Of a stretch of DNA of 64,000 bases, positions 24,788 to 36,475 are shown one piece after another; the first letter of the stretch is position 1; each line of letters begins with the position of its first letter. A model generated the notes under the pieces. The model did not search any database. It saw only the letters and a list, made by a program, of their open reading frames with translations, and was not told where the DNA came from. The stretch comes from Eurosta solidaginis (taxonomy: Eukaryota > Arthropoda > Insecta > Diptera > Tephritidae): NCBI RefSeq assembly GCF_040869045.1, contig NC_090322.1, positions 83,537,675 through 83,601,674 of the forward strand, read 5' to 3'. A program made the position numbers and the translations under genes.

Positions 24788-25863
24788 GGGGTGACCCTAG
24801 AATTCGATATGGAAAAAGTGGGCGTGGTCATAGTCGGATTTCGTTCATTTTTCATACCAAGATAAAGTGAGTTCAGATAAGTACGTGAACTGAGTTTAGT
24901 AAAGATATATCGATTTTTGCTCAAGTTATCGTGTTAACGGCCATGCGGAAGGACAGACGGACGACTGTGTATAAAAACTGGGCGTGGCATCAACAGATTT
25001 CGCCCATTTTCACAGAAAACAGTTAACGCCATAAAATCTATGCCCCTACCAAATTTCAAAAGGATTGGTTAATTTTTGTTCGACTTATGGCGTTAAAAGT
25101 ATCCTAGACAAATTAAATGAAAAAGGGCGGAGCCACGCCCATTTTTAAATTTTCTTTTATTTTTGTATTTTGTTGCACCATATCATTACTGGAGTTGAAT
25201 CTTGACATAATTTACCTATATACTGTAAAGATATTAAATTTTTTGTTAAAATTTTACTTTTAAAAAACATTTTTTTTAAAGTGGGCGTGGTCCTTCTCCG
25301 ATTTTGCTAATTTTTTTAAGCGTACATATAGTAATAAAAGTAACGTTCCTGCCAAATTTCATCATGATATCTTCAAAGACTGCCAAATTACAACTTGCAA
25401 AAGTTTTAAATTACCTTCTTTTAAAAGTGGGCGGTGCCACGCCCATTGTCCAAAATTTTACTAATTTTCTATTTTGCGTCATAAGTTCAACTCATCTACC
25501 AAGTTTCGTCGCTTTATCGGTCTTTTGTAATGAATTATCGCACTTTTTCGGTTTTTCGATATCGAAAAAGTGGGCGTGGTTATAGTCCGATATCGTTCAT
25601 TTTAAATAGCGATCTGAGATGAGTGCTCAGGAACCTACATACCAAATTTCATCAAGATACCTCAAAATTTACTCAAGTTATCGTGTTAACGGACGGACGG
25701 ACGGACGGACGGACGGACGGACATGGCTCAATCAAATTTTTTTTCGATCCTGATTATTTTGATATATGGAAGTCTATATCTATCTCGATTCCTTTATATA
25801 TGTACAACCAACCGTTATCCAATCAAACTTAATATACTCTGTGAGCTCTGCTCAACTGAGTAT
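24788..25863. mobile_element. Dispersed non-coding element inside the satellite, copy 2 (~1076 bp)
   Basis: Near-identical to 21190-22259. By eye I count a few substitutions (ATCAACCG/ATCAACAG, GATCTCAG/GATCTGAG, GTTACCGG/GTTAACGG), one base less in each of two T-rich runs, and two more GGAC units. It has the same junctions (after GTAACCA, and at the A-tract) and the same 50 bp flanking repeat (24738-24787 and 25864-25913). Independent insertions into the same base of two monomers with identical rare flanking variants are very unlikely, so this copy arose by duplication of the host block. It contains no coding capacity. Confidence 0.87.
25691..25722 (+). repeat. (GGAC)8 microsatellite in insert copy 2
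   Basis: Eight perfect GGAC units, against six in the first copy. It accounts for most of the length difference between the two inserts and gives a rough marker of change since the duplication. Confidence 0.9.
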
Positions 25864-27818
25864 AAAAAAACGCAATATGTAGGCTACACGAGAACGGAGA
25901 CGTCGAGTAACCAAAACAAATGCGTTAAACAAATTCCTACACGTTATTTATCAATTTAACTCTAGAATTAAAGGATATACAACGAGTAACAACGTTTGAC
26001 AACCTTTAAATAGTTTTAATAACTATCTCAAAAATTGTCGCACTGATGGAAATAACTGCTGAGTTATCTACTCAAATTTGTTGAACAAAACGACTTACGT
26101 ATTTTAAGCATGCTAACCTTTAGCCCGGTAAGCAAATTAAAAAAAAAACGCAATATGTAGGCTACACGAGAACGGAGACGTCGAGTAACCAAAACAAATG
26201 CGTTAAACAAATTCCTACACGTTATTTATCAATTTAACTCTAGAATTAAAGGATATACAACGAGAAACAACGTTTGACAACCTTTAAACAGTTTTAATAA
26301 CTATCTCAAAAATTGTCGCTCTGATGCAAACAACTGATGAGTTATCTACTTAAATTTGTTGAACAAAACGACTTACGTATTTTAAGCATGCTAACCTTTA
26401 GCCCGGTAAGCAAATTAAAAAAAAAACGCAATATGTAGGCTACACGAGAGCGGAGACGTCGAGTAACCAAAACAAATGCGTTAAACAAATTCGTACACGT
26501 CATTTATCAATTTAACTCTAGAATTAAAGGATATACAACGAGAAACAACGTTTGACAACCTTTAAACAGTTTTAATAACTATCTCAAAAATTGTCGCTCT
26601 GATGCAAACAACTGATGAGTTATCTACTTAAATTTGTTGAACAAAACGACTTACGTATTTTAAGCATGCTAACCTTTAGCCCGGTAAGCAAATTAAAAAA
26701 AAAAAACGCAATATGTAGGCTACACGAGAGCGGAGACGTCGAGTAACCAAAACAAATGCGTTAAACAAATTCGTACACGTTATTTATCAATTTAACTCTA
26801 GAATTAAAGGATATACAACGAGAAACAACGTTTGACAACCTTTAAACAGTTTTAATAACTATCTCAAAAATTGTCGCTCTGATGCAAACAACTGATGAGT
26901 TATCTACTTAAATTTGTTGAACAAAACGACTTACGTATTTTAAGCATGCTAACCTTTAGCCCGGTAAGCAAATTAAAAAAAAAAACGCAATATGTAGGCT
27001 ACACGAGAACGGAGACGTCGAGTAACCAAAACAAATACGTTAAACAAATTCCTACACGTTATTTATCAATTTAACTCTAGAATTAAAGGATATACAACGA
27101 GAAACAACGTTTGACAAAAATTGTCGCTCTGATGCAAACAACTGATGAGTTATCTACTTAAATTTGTTGAACAAAACGACTTACGTATTTTAAGCATGCT
27201 AACCTTTAGTCCGGTAAGCAAATTAAAAAAAAAAACGCAATATGTAGGCTACACGAGAACGGAGACGTCGAGTAACCAAAAAAAATGCGTTAAACAAATT
27301 CCTACACGTTATTTATCAATTTAACTCTAGAATTAAAGGATATACAACGAGAAACAACGTTTGACAACCTTTAAACAGTTTTAATAACTATCTCAAAAAT
27401 TGTCGCTCTGATGCAAACAACTGATGAGTTATCTACTTAAATTTGTTGAACAAAACGACTTACGTATTTTAAGCATGCTAACCTTTAGCCCGGTAAGCAA
27501 ATTAAAAAAAAAACGCAATATGTAGGCTACACGAGAACGGAGACGTCGAGTAACCAAAACAAATGCGTTAAACAAATTCGTACACGTTATTTATCAATTT
27601 AACTCTAGAATTAAAGGATATACAACGAGAAACAACGTTTGACAACCTTTAAACAGTTTTAATAACTATCTCAAAAATTGTCGCTCTGATGCAAACAACT
27701 GATGAGTTATCTACTTAAATTTGTTGAACAAAACGACTTACGTATTTTAAGCATGCTAACCTTTAGCCCGGTAAGCAAATTAAAAAAAAAACGCAATATG
27801 TAGGCTACACGAGAACGG

Positions 27819-28098
27819 AGACGTCGAGTAACCAAAACAAATGCGTTAAACAAATTCCTACACGTTATTTATCAATTTAACTCTAGAATTAAAGGATATA
27901 CAACGAGTAACAACGTTTGACAACCTTTAAATAGTTTTAATAACTATCTCAAAAATTGTCGCTCTGATGGAAACAACTGCTGAGTTATCTACTCAAATTT
28001 GTTGAACAAAACGACTTACGTATTTTAAGCATGCTAACCTTTAGCCCGGTAAGCAAATTAAAAAAAAAACGCAATATGTAGGCTACACGAGAGCGGAG
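27819..28098 (+). repeat. Type C monomer without an insert upstream
   Basis: Carries GAGTAACAACG, AAATAGTTTT, GATGGAAAC, CTGCTGAG and CTACTCAAA. In the two preceding block copies the equivalent unit sits just right of the inserted element. Here it directly follows an ordinary AGAACGG/CGT unit, so this position may represent the array before insertion or after removal of a unit carrying the element. Confidence 0.7.
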
Positions 28099-29215
28099 AC
28101 GTCGAGTAACCAAAACAAATGCGTTAAACAAATTCGTACACGTTATTTATCAATTTAACTCTAGAATTAAAGGATATACAACGAGAAACAACGTTTGACA
28201 ACCTTTAAACAGTTTTAATAACTATCTCAAAAATTGTCGCTCTGATGCAAACAACTGATGAGTTATCTACTTAAATTTGTTGAACAAAACGACTTACGTA
28301 TTTTAAGCATGCTAACCTTTAGCCCGGTAAGCAAATTAAAAAAAAAAAAAACGCAATATGTAGGCTACACGAGAACGGAGACGTCGAGTAACCAAAACAA
28401 ATGCGTTAAACAAATTCCTACACGTTATTTATCAATTTAACTCTAGAATTAAAGGATATACAACGAGAAACAACGTTTGACAACCTTTAAACAGTTTTAA
28501 TAACTATCTCAAAAATTGTCGCTCTGATGCAAACAACTGCTGAGTTATCTACTCAAATTTGTTGAACAAAACGACTTACGTATTTTAAACATGCTAACCT
28601 TTAGCCCGGTAAGCAAATTAAAAAAAAAACGCAATATGTAGGCTACACGAGAACGGAGACGTCGAGTAACCAAAACAAATGCGTTAAACAAATTCGTACA
28701 CGTTATTTATCAATTTAACTCTAGAATTAAAGGATATACAACGAGAAACAACGTTTGACAACCTTTAAACAGTTTTAATTACTATCTCAAAAATTGTCGC
28801 TCTGATGCAAACAACTGATGAGTTATCTACTCAAATTTGTTGAACAAAACGACTTACGTATTTTAAACATGCTAACCTTTAGCCCGGTAAGCAAATAAAA
28901 AAAAAACGCAATATGTAGGCTACACGAGAACGGAGACGTCGAGTAACGAAAACAAATGCGTTAAACAAATTCGTACACGTTATTTATCAATTTAACTCTA
29001 GAATTAAAGGATATACAACGAAAAACAACGTTTGACAACCTTTAAACAGTTTTAATAACTATCTCAAAAATTGTCGCTCTGATGCAAACAACTGATGAGT
29101 TATCTATTTAAATTTGTTGAACAAAACGACTTACGTATTTTAAGCATGCTAACCTTTAGCCCGGTAAGCAAATTAAAAAAAAAACGCAATATGTAGGCTA
29201 CACGAGAACGGAGAC

Positions 29216-29403
29216 GTCGAGTAACCAAAACAAATGCGTTAAACAAATTCCTACACGTTATTTATCAATTTAACTCTAGAATTAAAGGATATACAACGAG
29301 TAACAACGTTTGACAACCTTTAAATAGTTTTAAGCATGCTATCCCTTAGCCCGGTAAGCAAATTAAAAAAAAAACGCAATATGTAGGCTACACGAGAGCG
29401 GAG
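29216..29403 (+). repeat. Truncated type C monomer (~88 bp deletion)
   Basis: The unit is only about 188 bp long. AAATAGTTTTAA joins directly to GCATGCTATCCC at about 29333. The two deletion ends both read TTTTAA in a normal monomer, so a 6 bp microhomology sits exactly at the join. Confidence 0.9.
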
Positions 29404-31000
29404 ACGTCGAGTAACCAAAACAAATGCGTTAAACAAATTCGTACACGTTATTTATCAATTTAACTCTAGAACTAAAGGATATACAACGAGAAACAACGTT
29501 TGACAACCTTTAAACAGTTTTAATAACTATCTCAAAAATTGTCGCTCTGATGCAAACAACTGATGAGTTATCTACTTAAATTTGTTGAACAAAACGACTT
29601 ACGTATTTTAAGCATGCTAACCTTTAGCCCGGTAAGCAAATTAAAAAAAAAACGCAATATGTAGGCTACACGAGAACGGAGACGTCGAGTAACCAAAACA
29701 AATGCGTTAAACAAATTCCTACACGTTATTTATCAATTTAACTCTAGAATTAAAGGATATACAACGAGAAACAACGTTTGACAACCTTTAAACAGTTTTA
29801 ATAACTATCTCAAAAATTGTCGCTCTGATGCAAACAACTGATGAGTTATCTACTTAAATTTGTTGAACAAAACGACTTACGTATTTTAAGCATGCTAACC
29901 TTTAGCCCGGTAAGCAAATTAAAAAAAAAACGCAATATGTAGGCTACACGAGAGCGGAGACGTCGAGTAACCAAAACAAATGCGTTAAACAAATTCGTAC
30001 ACGTTATTTATCAATTTAACTCTAGAATTAAAGGATATACAACGAGAAACAACGTTTGACAACCTTTAAACAGTTTTAATAACTATCTCAAAAACTGTCG
30101 CTCTGATGCAAACAACTGATGAGTTATCTACTTAAATTTGTTGAACAAAACGACTTACGTATTTTAAGCATGCTAACCTTTAGCCCGGTAGCAAACTAAA
30201 AAAAAAACGCAATATGTAGGCTACACGAGAACGGAGACGTCGAGTAAGCAAAACAAATGCGTTAAACAAATTCCTACACGTTATTTATCAATTTAACTCT
30301 AGAATTAAAGGATATACAACGAGAAACAACGTTTGACAACCTTTAAACAGTTTTAATAACTATCTCAAAAATTGTCGCTCTGATGCAAACAACTGATGAG
30401 TTATCTACTTAAATTTGTTGAACAAAACGACTTACGTATTTTAAGCATGCTAACCTTTAGCCCGGTAAGCAAATTAAAAAAAAAACGCAATATGTAGGCT
30501 ACACGAGAACGGAGACGTCGAGTAACCAAAACAAATGCGTTAAACAAATTCGTACACGTTATTTATCAATTTAACTCTAGAATTAAAGGATATACAACGA
30601 GAAACAACGTTTGACAACCTTTAAACAGTTTTAATAACTATCTCAAAAATTGTCGCTCTGATGCAAACAACTGATGAGTTATCTACTTAAATTTGTTGAA
30701 CAAAACGACTTACGTATTTTAAGCATGCTAACCTTTAGCCCGGTAAGCAAATTAAAAAAAAAACGCAATATGTAGGCTACACGAGAACGGAGGCGTCGAG
30801 TAACCAAAACAAATGCGTTAAACAAATTCGTACACGTTATTTATCAATTTAACTCTAGAATTAAAGGATATACAACGAGAAACAACGTTTGACAACCTTT
30901 AAACAGTTTTAATAACTATCTCAAAAATTGTCGCTCTGATGCAAACAACTGATGAGTTATCTACTTAAATTTGTTGAACAAAACGACTTACGTATTTTAA
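29404..31000 (+). repeat. Regular array between the truncated unit and the 5.4 kb duplication
   Basis: Five to six ordinary monomers alternating AGAGCGG/CGT and AGAACGG/CCT up to about 30.5 kb, then AGAACGG/CGT units. Small private changes include GAACTAAAGG at about 29469, a lost A with a C in CCCGGTAGCAAACTAAA at about 30185, and GGAGGCGTCG at about 30790. No gene is present. Confidence 0.85.
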
Positions 31001-31139
31001 GCATGCTAACCTTTAGCCCGGTAAGCAAATTAAAAAAAAAACGCAATATGTAGGCTACACGAGAACGGAGACGTCGAGTAACCAAAACAAATGCGTTAAA
31101 CAAATTCGTACACGTTATTTATCAATTTAACTCTAGAAT

Positions 31140-33560
31140 TAAAGGATATACAACGAGAAACAACGTTTGAAAACCTTTAAACAGTTTTAATAACTATCTC
31201 AAAAATTGTCGCTCTGATGCAAACAACTGATGAGTTATCTACTTAAATTTGTTGAACAAAACGACTTACGTATTTTAAGCATGCTGACTTTTAGCCCGGT
31301 AAGCAAATTAAAAAAAAAACGCAATATGTAGGCTACACGAGAAGGGAGACGTCGAGTAACCAAAACAAATGCGTTAAACAAATTCCTACACGTTATTTAT
31401 CAATTTAACTCTAGAATTAAAGGATATACAACGAGAAACAACGTTTGACAACCTTTAAACAGTTTTAATAACTATCTCAAAAATTGTCGCTCTGATGCAA
31501 ACAACTGATGAGTTATCTACTTAAATTTGTTGAACAAAACGTCTTACGTATTTTAAGCATGCTAACCTTTAGCCCGGTAAGCAAATTAAAAAAAAAACGC
31601 AATATGTAGGCTACACGAGAGCGGAGACGTCGAGTAACCAAAACAAATGCGTTAAACAAATTCGTACACGTTATTTATCAATTTAACTCTAGAATTAAAG
31701 GATATACAACGAGAAACAACGTTTGACAACCTTTAAACAGTTTTAATAACTATCTCAAAAATGGTCGCTCTGATGCAAACAACTGATGAGTTATCTACTT
31801 AAATTTGTTTAACAAAACGACTTACGTATTTTAAGCATGCTAACCTTTAGCCCGGTAAGCAAATTAAAAAAAAAACGCAATATGTAAGCTACACGAGAAC
31901 GGAGACGTCGAGTAACCAAAACAAATGCGTTAAACAAATTCCTACACGTTATTTATCAATTTAACTCTAGAATTAAAGGATATACAACGAGAAACAACGT
32001 TTGACAACCTTTAAACAGTTTTGATAACTATCTCAAAAATTGTCGCTCTGATGCAAACAACTGATGAGTTATCTACTTAAATTTGTTGAACAAAACGACT
32101 TACGTATTTTAAGCATGCTAACCTTTAGCCCGGTAAGCAAATTAAAAAAAAAACGCAATATGTAGGCTACACGAGAGCGGAGACGTCGAGTAACCAAAAC
32201 AAATGCGTTAAACAAATTCGTACACGTTATTTATCAATTTAACTCTAGAACTAAAGGATATACAACGAGAAACAACGTTTGACAACCTTTAAACAGTTTT
32301 AATAACTATCTCAAAAATTGTCGCTCTGATGCAAACAACTGATGAGTTATCTACTTAAATTTGTTGAACAAAACGACTTACGTATTTTAAGCATGCTAAC
32401 CTTTAGCCCGGTAAGCAAATTAAAAAAAAAACGCAATATGTAGGCTACACGAGAACGGAGACGTCGAGTAACCGAAACAAATGCGTTAAACAAATTCCTA
32501 CACGTTATTTATCAATTTAACTCTAGAATTAAAGGATATACAACGAGAAACAACGTTTGACAACCTTTAAACAGTTTTAATAACTATCTCAAAAATTGTA
32601 GCTCTGATGCAAACAACTGATGAGTTATCTACTTAAATTTGTTGAACAAAACGACTTACGTATTTTAAGCATGCTAACCTTTAGCCCGGTAAGCAAATTA
32701 AAAAAAAAACGCAATATGTAGGCTACACGAGAGCGGAGACGTCGAGTAACCAAAACAAATGCGTTAAACAAATTCGTACACGTTATTTATCAATTTAACT
32801 CTAGAATTAAAGGATATACAACGAGAAACAACGTTTGACAACCTTTAAACAGTTTTAATAACTATCTCAAAAATTGTCGCTCTGATGCAAACAACTGATG
32901 AGTTATCTACTTAAATTTGTTGAACAAAACGACTTACGTATTTTAAGCATGCTAACCTTTAGTCCGGTAAGCAAATTAAAAAAAAAAACGCAATATGTAG
33001 GCTACACGAGAACGGAGACGTCGAGTAACCAAAACAAATGCGTTAAACAAATTCCTACACGTTATTTATCAATTTAACTCTAGAATTAAAGGATATACAA
33101 CGAGAAACAACGTTTGACAACCTTTAAACAGTTTTAATAACTATCTCAAAAATTGTCGCTCTGATGCAAACAACTGATGAGTTATCTACTTAAATTTGTT
33201 GAACAAAACGACTTACGTATTTTAAGCATGCTAACCTTTAGCCCGGTAAGCAAATTAAAAAAAAAACGCAATATGTAGGCTACACGAGAACGGAGACGTC
33301 GAGTAACCAAAACAAATGCGTTAAACAAATTCGTACACGTTATTTATCAATTTAACTCTAGAATTAAAGGATATACAACGAGAAACAACGTTTGAAAACC
33401 TTTAAACAGTTTTAATAACTATCTCAAAAATTGTCGCTCTGATGCAAACAACTGATGAGTTATCTACTTAAATTTGTTGAACAAAACGACTTACGTATTT
33501 TAAGCATGCTGACTTTTAGCCCGGTAAGCAAATTAAAAAAAAAACGCAATATGTAGGCTA
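31140..33560 (+). repeat. 8-monomer (~2.2 kb) sub-repeat inside the 5.4 kb block
   Basis: The rare unit with CGTTTGAAAACC and GCTGACTTTTAGC occurs at 31164/31284 and again at about 33392/33510, 2228 bp later. The order of A and B types between is the same as what follows. The pair is copied in the second large block (36602 and about 38823). Duplication was therefore nested: an 8-unit event first, then the 5.4 kb event. Confidence 0.8.
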
Positions 33561-33851
33561 CACGAGAACGGAGACGTCGAGTAACCAAAACAAATGCGTT
33601 AAACAAATTCCTACACGTTATTTATCAATTTAACTCTAGAATTAAAGGATATACAACGAGAAACAACGTTTGACAACCTTTAAACAGTTTTAATAACTAT
33701 CTCAAAAATTGTCGCTCTGATGCAAACAACTGATGAGTTATCTACTTAAATTTGTTGAACAAAACGACTTACGTATTTTAAGCATGCTAACCTTTAGCCC
33801 GGTAAGCAAATTAAAAAAAAAACGCAATATGTAGGCTACACGAGAGCGGAG

Positions 33852-34293
33852 ACGTCGAGTAACCAAAACAAATGCGTTAAACAAATTCGTACACGTTATT
33901 TATCAATTTAACTCTAGAATTAAAGGATATACAACGAGAAACAACGTTTGACAACCTTTAAACAGTTTTAATAACTATTTCAAAAATTGTCGTTCTGATG
34001 CAAACAACTGATGAGTTATCTACTTAAATTTGTTGAACAAAACGACTTACGTATTTTAAGCATGCTAACCTTTAGCCCGGTAAGCAAATTAAAAACAACG
34101 AGAAACAACGTTTGACAACCTTTAAACAGGATTAATAACTATCTCAAAAATTGTCGCTCTGATGCAAACAACTGATGAGTTATCTACTCAAATTTGTTGA
34201 ACAAAACGACTTACGTATTTTAAACATGCTAACCTTTAGCCCGGTAAGCAAATTAAAAAAAAAATGCAATATGTAGGCTACACAAGAACGGAG
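33852..34293 (+). repeat. Junction with a ~114 bp deletion (AATTAAAAA to CAACGAG)
   Basis: At about 34088-34097 the A-tract of one unit joins the middle of the next at CAACGAGAAAC, so CGCAATATG through GGATATA is missing. Landmark spacing is 442 bp where two monomers should give about 556. The identical junction is at about 39525, which shows that the deletion predates the 5.4 kb duplication. Confidence 0.9.
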
Positions 34294-35399
34294 ACGTCGA
34301 GTAACCAAAACAAATGCGTTAAACAAATTCCTACACGTTATTTATCAATTTAACTCTAGAATTAAAGGATATACAACGAGAAACAACGTTTGACAACCTT
34401 TAAACAGGTTTAATAACTATCTCAAAAATTGTCGCTCTGATGCAAACAACTGATGAGTTATCTACTTAAATTTGTTGAACAAAACGGCTTACGTATTTTA
34501 AGCATGCTAACCTTTAGCCCGGTAAGCAAATTAAAAAAAAACGCAATATGTAGGCTACACGAGAGCGGAGACGTCGAGTAACCAAAACAAATGCGTTAAA
34601 CAAATTCGTACACGTTATTTATCAATTTAACTCAGAATTAAAGGATATACAACGAGAAACAACGTTTGACAACCTTTAAACAGTTTTAATAACTATCTCA
34701 AAAATTGTCGCTCTGATGCAAACAACTGATGAGTTATCTACTAAAATTTGTTGAACAAAACGACTTACGTATTTTAAGCATGCTAACCTTTAGCCCGGTA
34801 AGCAAATAAAAAAAAAAAATCGCAATATGTAGGCTACAAGAGAACGGAGACGTCGAGTAACCAAAACAAATGCGTTAAACAAATTCCTACACGTTATTTA
34901 TCAATTTAACTCTAGAATTAAAGGATATACAACGAGAAACAACGTTTGACAACCTTTAAACAGTTTTAATAACTATCTCAAAAATTGTCGCTCTGATGCA
35001 AACAACTGATGAGTTATCTACTCAAATTTGTTGAACAAAATGACTTACGTATTTTAAACATGCTAACCTTTAGCCCGGTAAGCAAATTAAAAAAAAAACG
35101 CAATATGTAGGCTACACGAGAACGGAGACGTCGAGTAACCAAAACAAATGCGTTAAACAAATTCCTATACGTTATTTATCAACTTAACTCTAGAATTAAA
35201 GGATATACAACGAGAAACAACGTTTGACAACCTTTAAACAGTTTTAATAACTATCTCGAAAATTGTCGCTGTGATGCAAACAACTGATGAGTTATCTACT
35301 TAAATTTGTTGAACAAAACGACTTACGTATTTTAAGCATGCTAACCTTTAGCCCGGTAAGCAAATTAAAAAAAAAAACGCAATATGTAGGCTACACGAG

Positions 35400-35690
35400 A
35401 ACGGAGACGTCGAGTAACCAAAACAAATGCGTTAAACAAATTCGTACACGTTATTTATCAATTTAACTCTAGAATTAAAGGATATACAACGAGAAACAAC
35501 GTTTGACAACCTTTAAACAGTTTAAATAACTATCTCAAAAATTGTCGCTCTGATGCAAACAACTGCTGAGTTATCTACTCAAATTTGTTGAACAAAACGA
35601 CTTACGTATTTTAAGCATGCTAACCTTTAGCCCGGTAAGCAAATTAAAAAAAAAACGCAATATGTAGGCTACACGTCGAGTAACCAAAAC
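35400..35690 (+). repeat. Monomer boundary with a 12 bp deletion (GCTACACGTCGAG)
   Basis: At about 35668-35680 ACACG is joined to TCGAG, losing AGAACGGAGACG. ACG occurs at both ends of the lost piece. The same lesion is found at about 41101-41113 in the second large block. Confidence 0.88.
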
Positions 35691-36475
35691 AAATGCGTTA
35701 AACAAATTCGTACACGATATTTATCAATTTAACTCTAGAATTAAAGGATATACAACGAGAAACAACGTTTGACAACCTTTAAACCGTTCTAATAACTATC
35801 TCAAAAATTGTCGCTCTGATGCAAACAACTGATGAGTTATCTACTTAAATTTGTTGAACAAAACGACTTACGTATTTTAATCATGCTAACCTTTAGCCCG
35901 GTAAGCAAATTAAAAAAAAAACGCAATATGTAGGCTACACGAGAACGGAGACGTCGAGTAACCAAAACAAATGCGCTAAACAAATTCCTACACGTTATTT
36001 ATCAATTTAACTCTAGAATTAAAGGATATACAACGAGAAACAACGTTTGACAACCTTTAAACAGTTTTAATAACTATCTCAAAAATTGTCGCTCTGATGC
36101 AAACAACTGATGAGTTATCTACTTAAATTTGTTGAACAAAACGACTTACATATTTTAAGCATGCTAACCTTTAGCCCGGTAAGCAAATTAAAAAAAAAAA
36201 ACGCAATATGTAGGCTACACGAGAACGGAGACGTCGAGTAACCAAAACAAATGCGTTAAACAAATTCGTATACGTTATTTATCAATTTAACTCTAGAATT
36301 AAAGGATATACAACGAGAAACGACGTTTGACAACCTTTAAACAGTTTTAATAACTATCTCAAAAATTGTCGCTCTGATGCAAACAACTGATGAGTTATCT
36401 ACTTAAATTTGTTGAACAAAACGACTTACGTATTTTAAGCATGCTAACCTTTAGCCCGGTAAGCAAATTAAAAAA

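Larger units (their letters stand above)
24350..27670 (+). repeat. 3.6 kb tandem duplication, copy 2 (contains second insert)
   Basis: Second copy of 20750-24350, directly adjacent. It keeps the insert, the flanking type C unit and the 29 bp deletion unit (near 27017-27260). It lacks one monomer relative to copy 1, and in one unit has GAATTAAAGG and TCATTTATC where copy 1 has GAATTAAAAG and TTATTTATC. After about 27.67 kb the sequence no longer follows copy 1: the next unit (27819) is a type C monomer, not the CTAGAGTTAAAG unit and insert. Confidence 0.87.
31000..36475 (+). repeat. ~5.43 kb tandem duplication, copy 1
   Basis: Private markers recur about 5433-5439 bp to the right: CGTTTGAAAACC (31164/36602), GCTGACTTTTAGC (about 31284/36722), AGAAGGGAGACG (about 31341/36779), TATGTAAGCTAC (31881/37320), a large deletion giving AATTAAAAACAACGAG (about 34088/39522), AACAGGATTAATA (about 34126/39560), AACTCAGAATTAAAG (about 34630/40069), GCTACACGTCGAG (about 35668/41101), and ATGCGCTAAAC (35971/41404). 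The block is about 19-20 monomers long. Its left edge lies between about 30.8 and 31.05 kb, and it is followed directly by copy 2. Confidence 0.92.
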
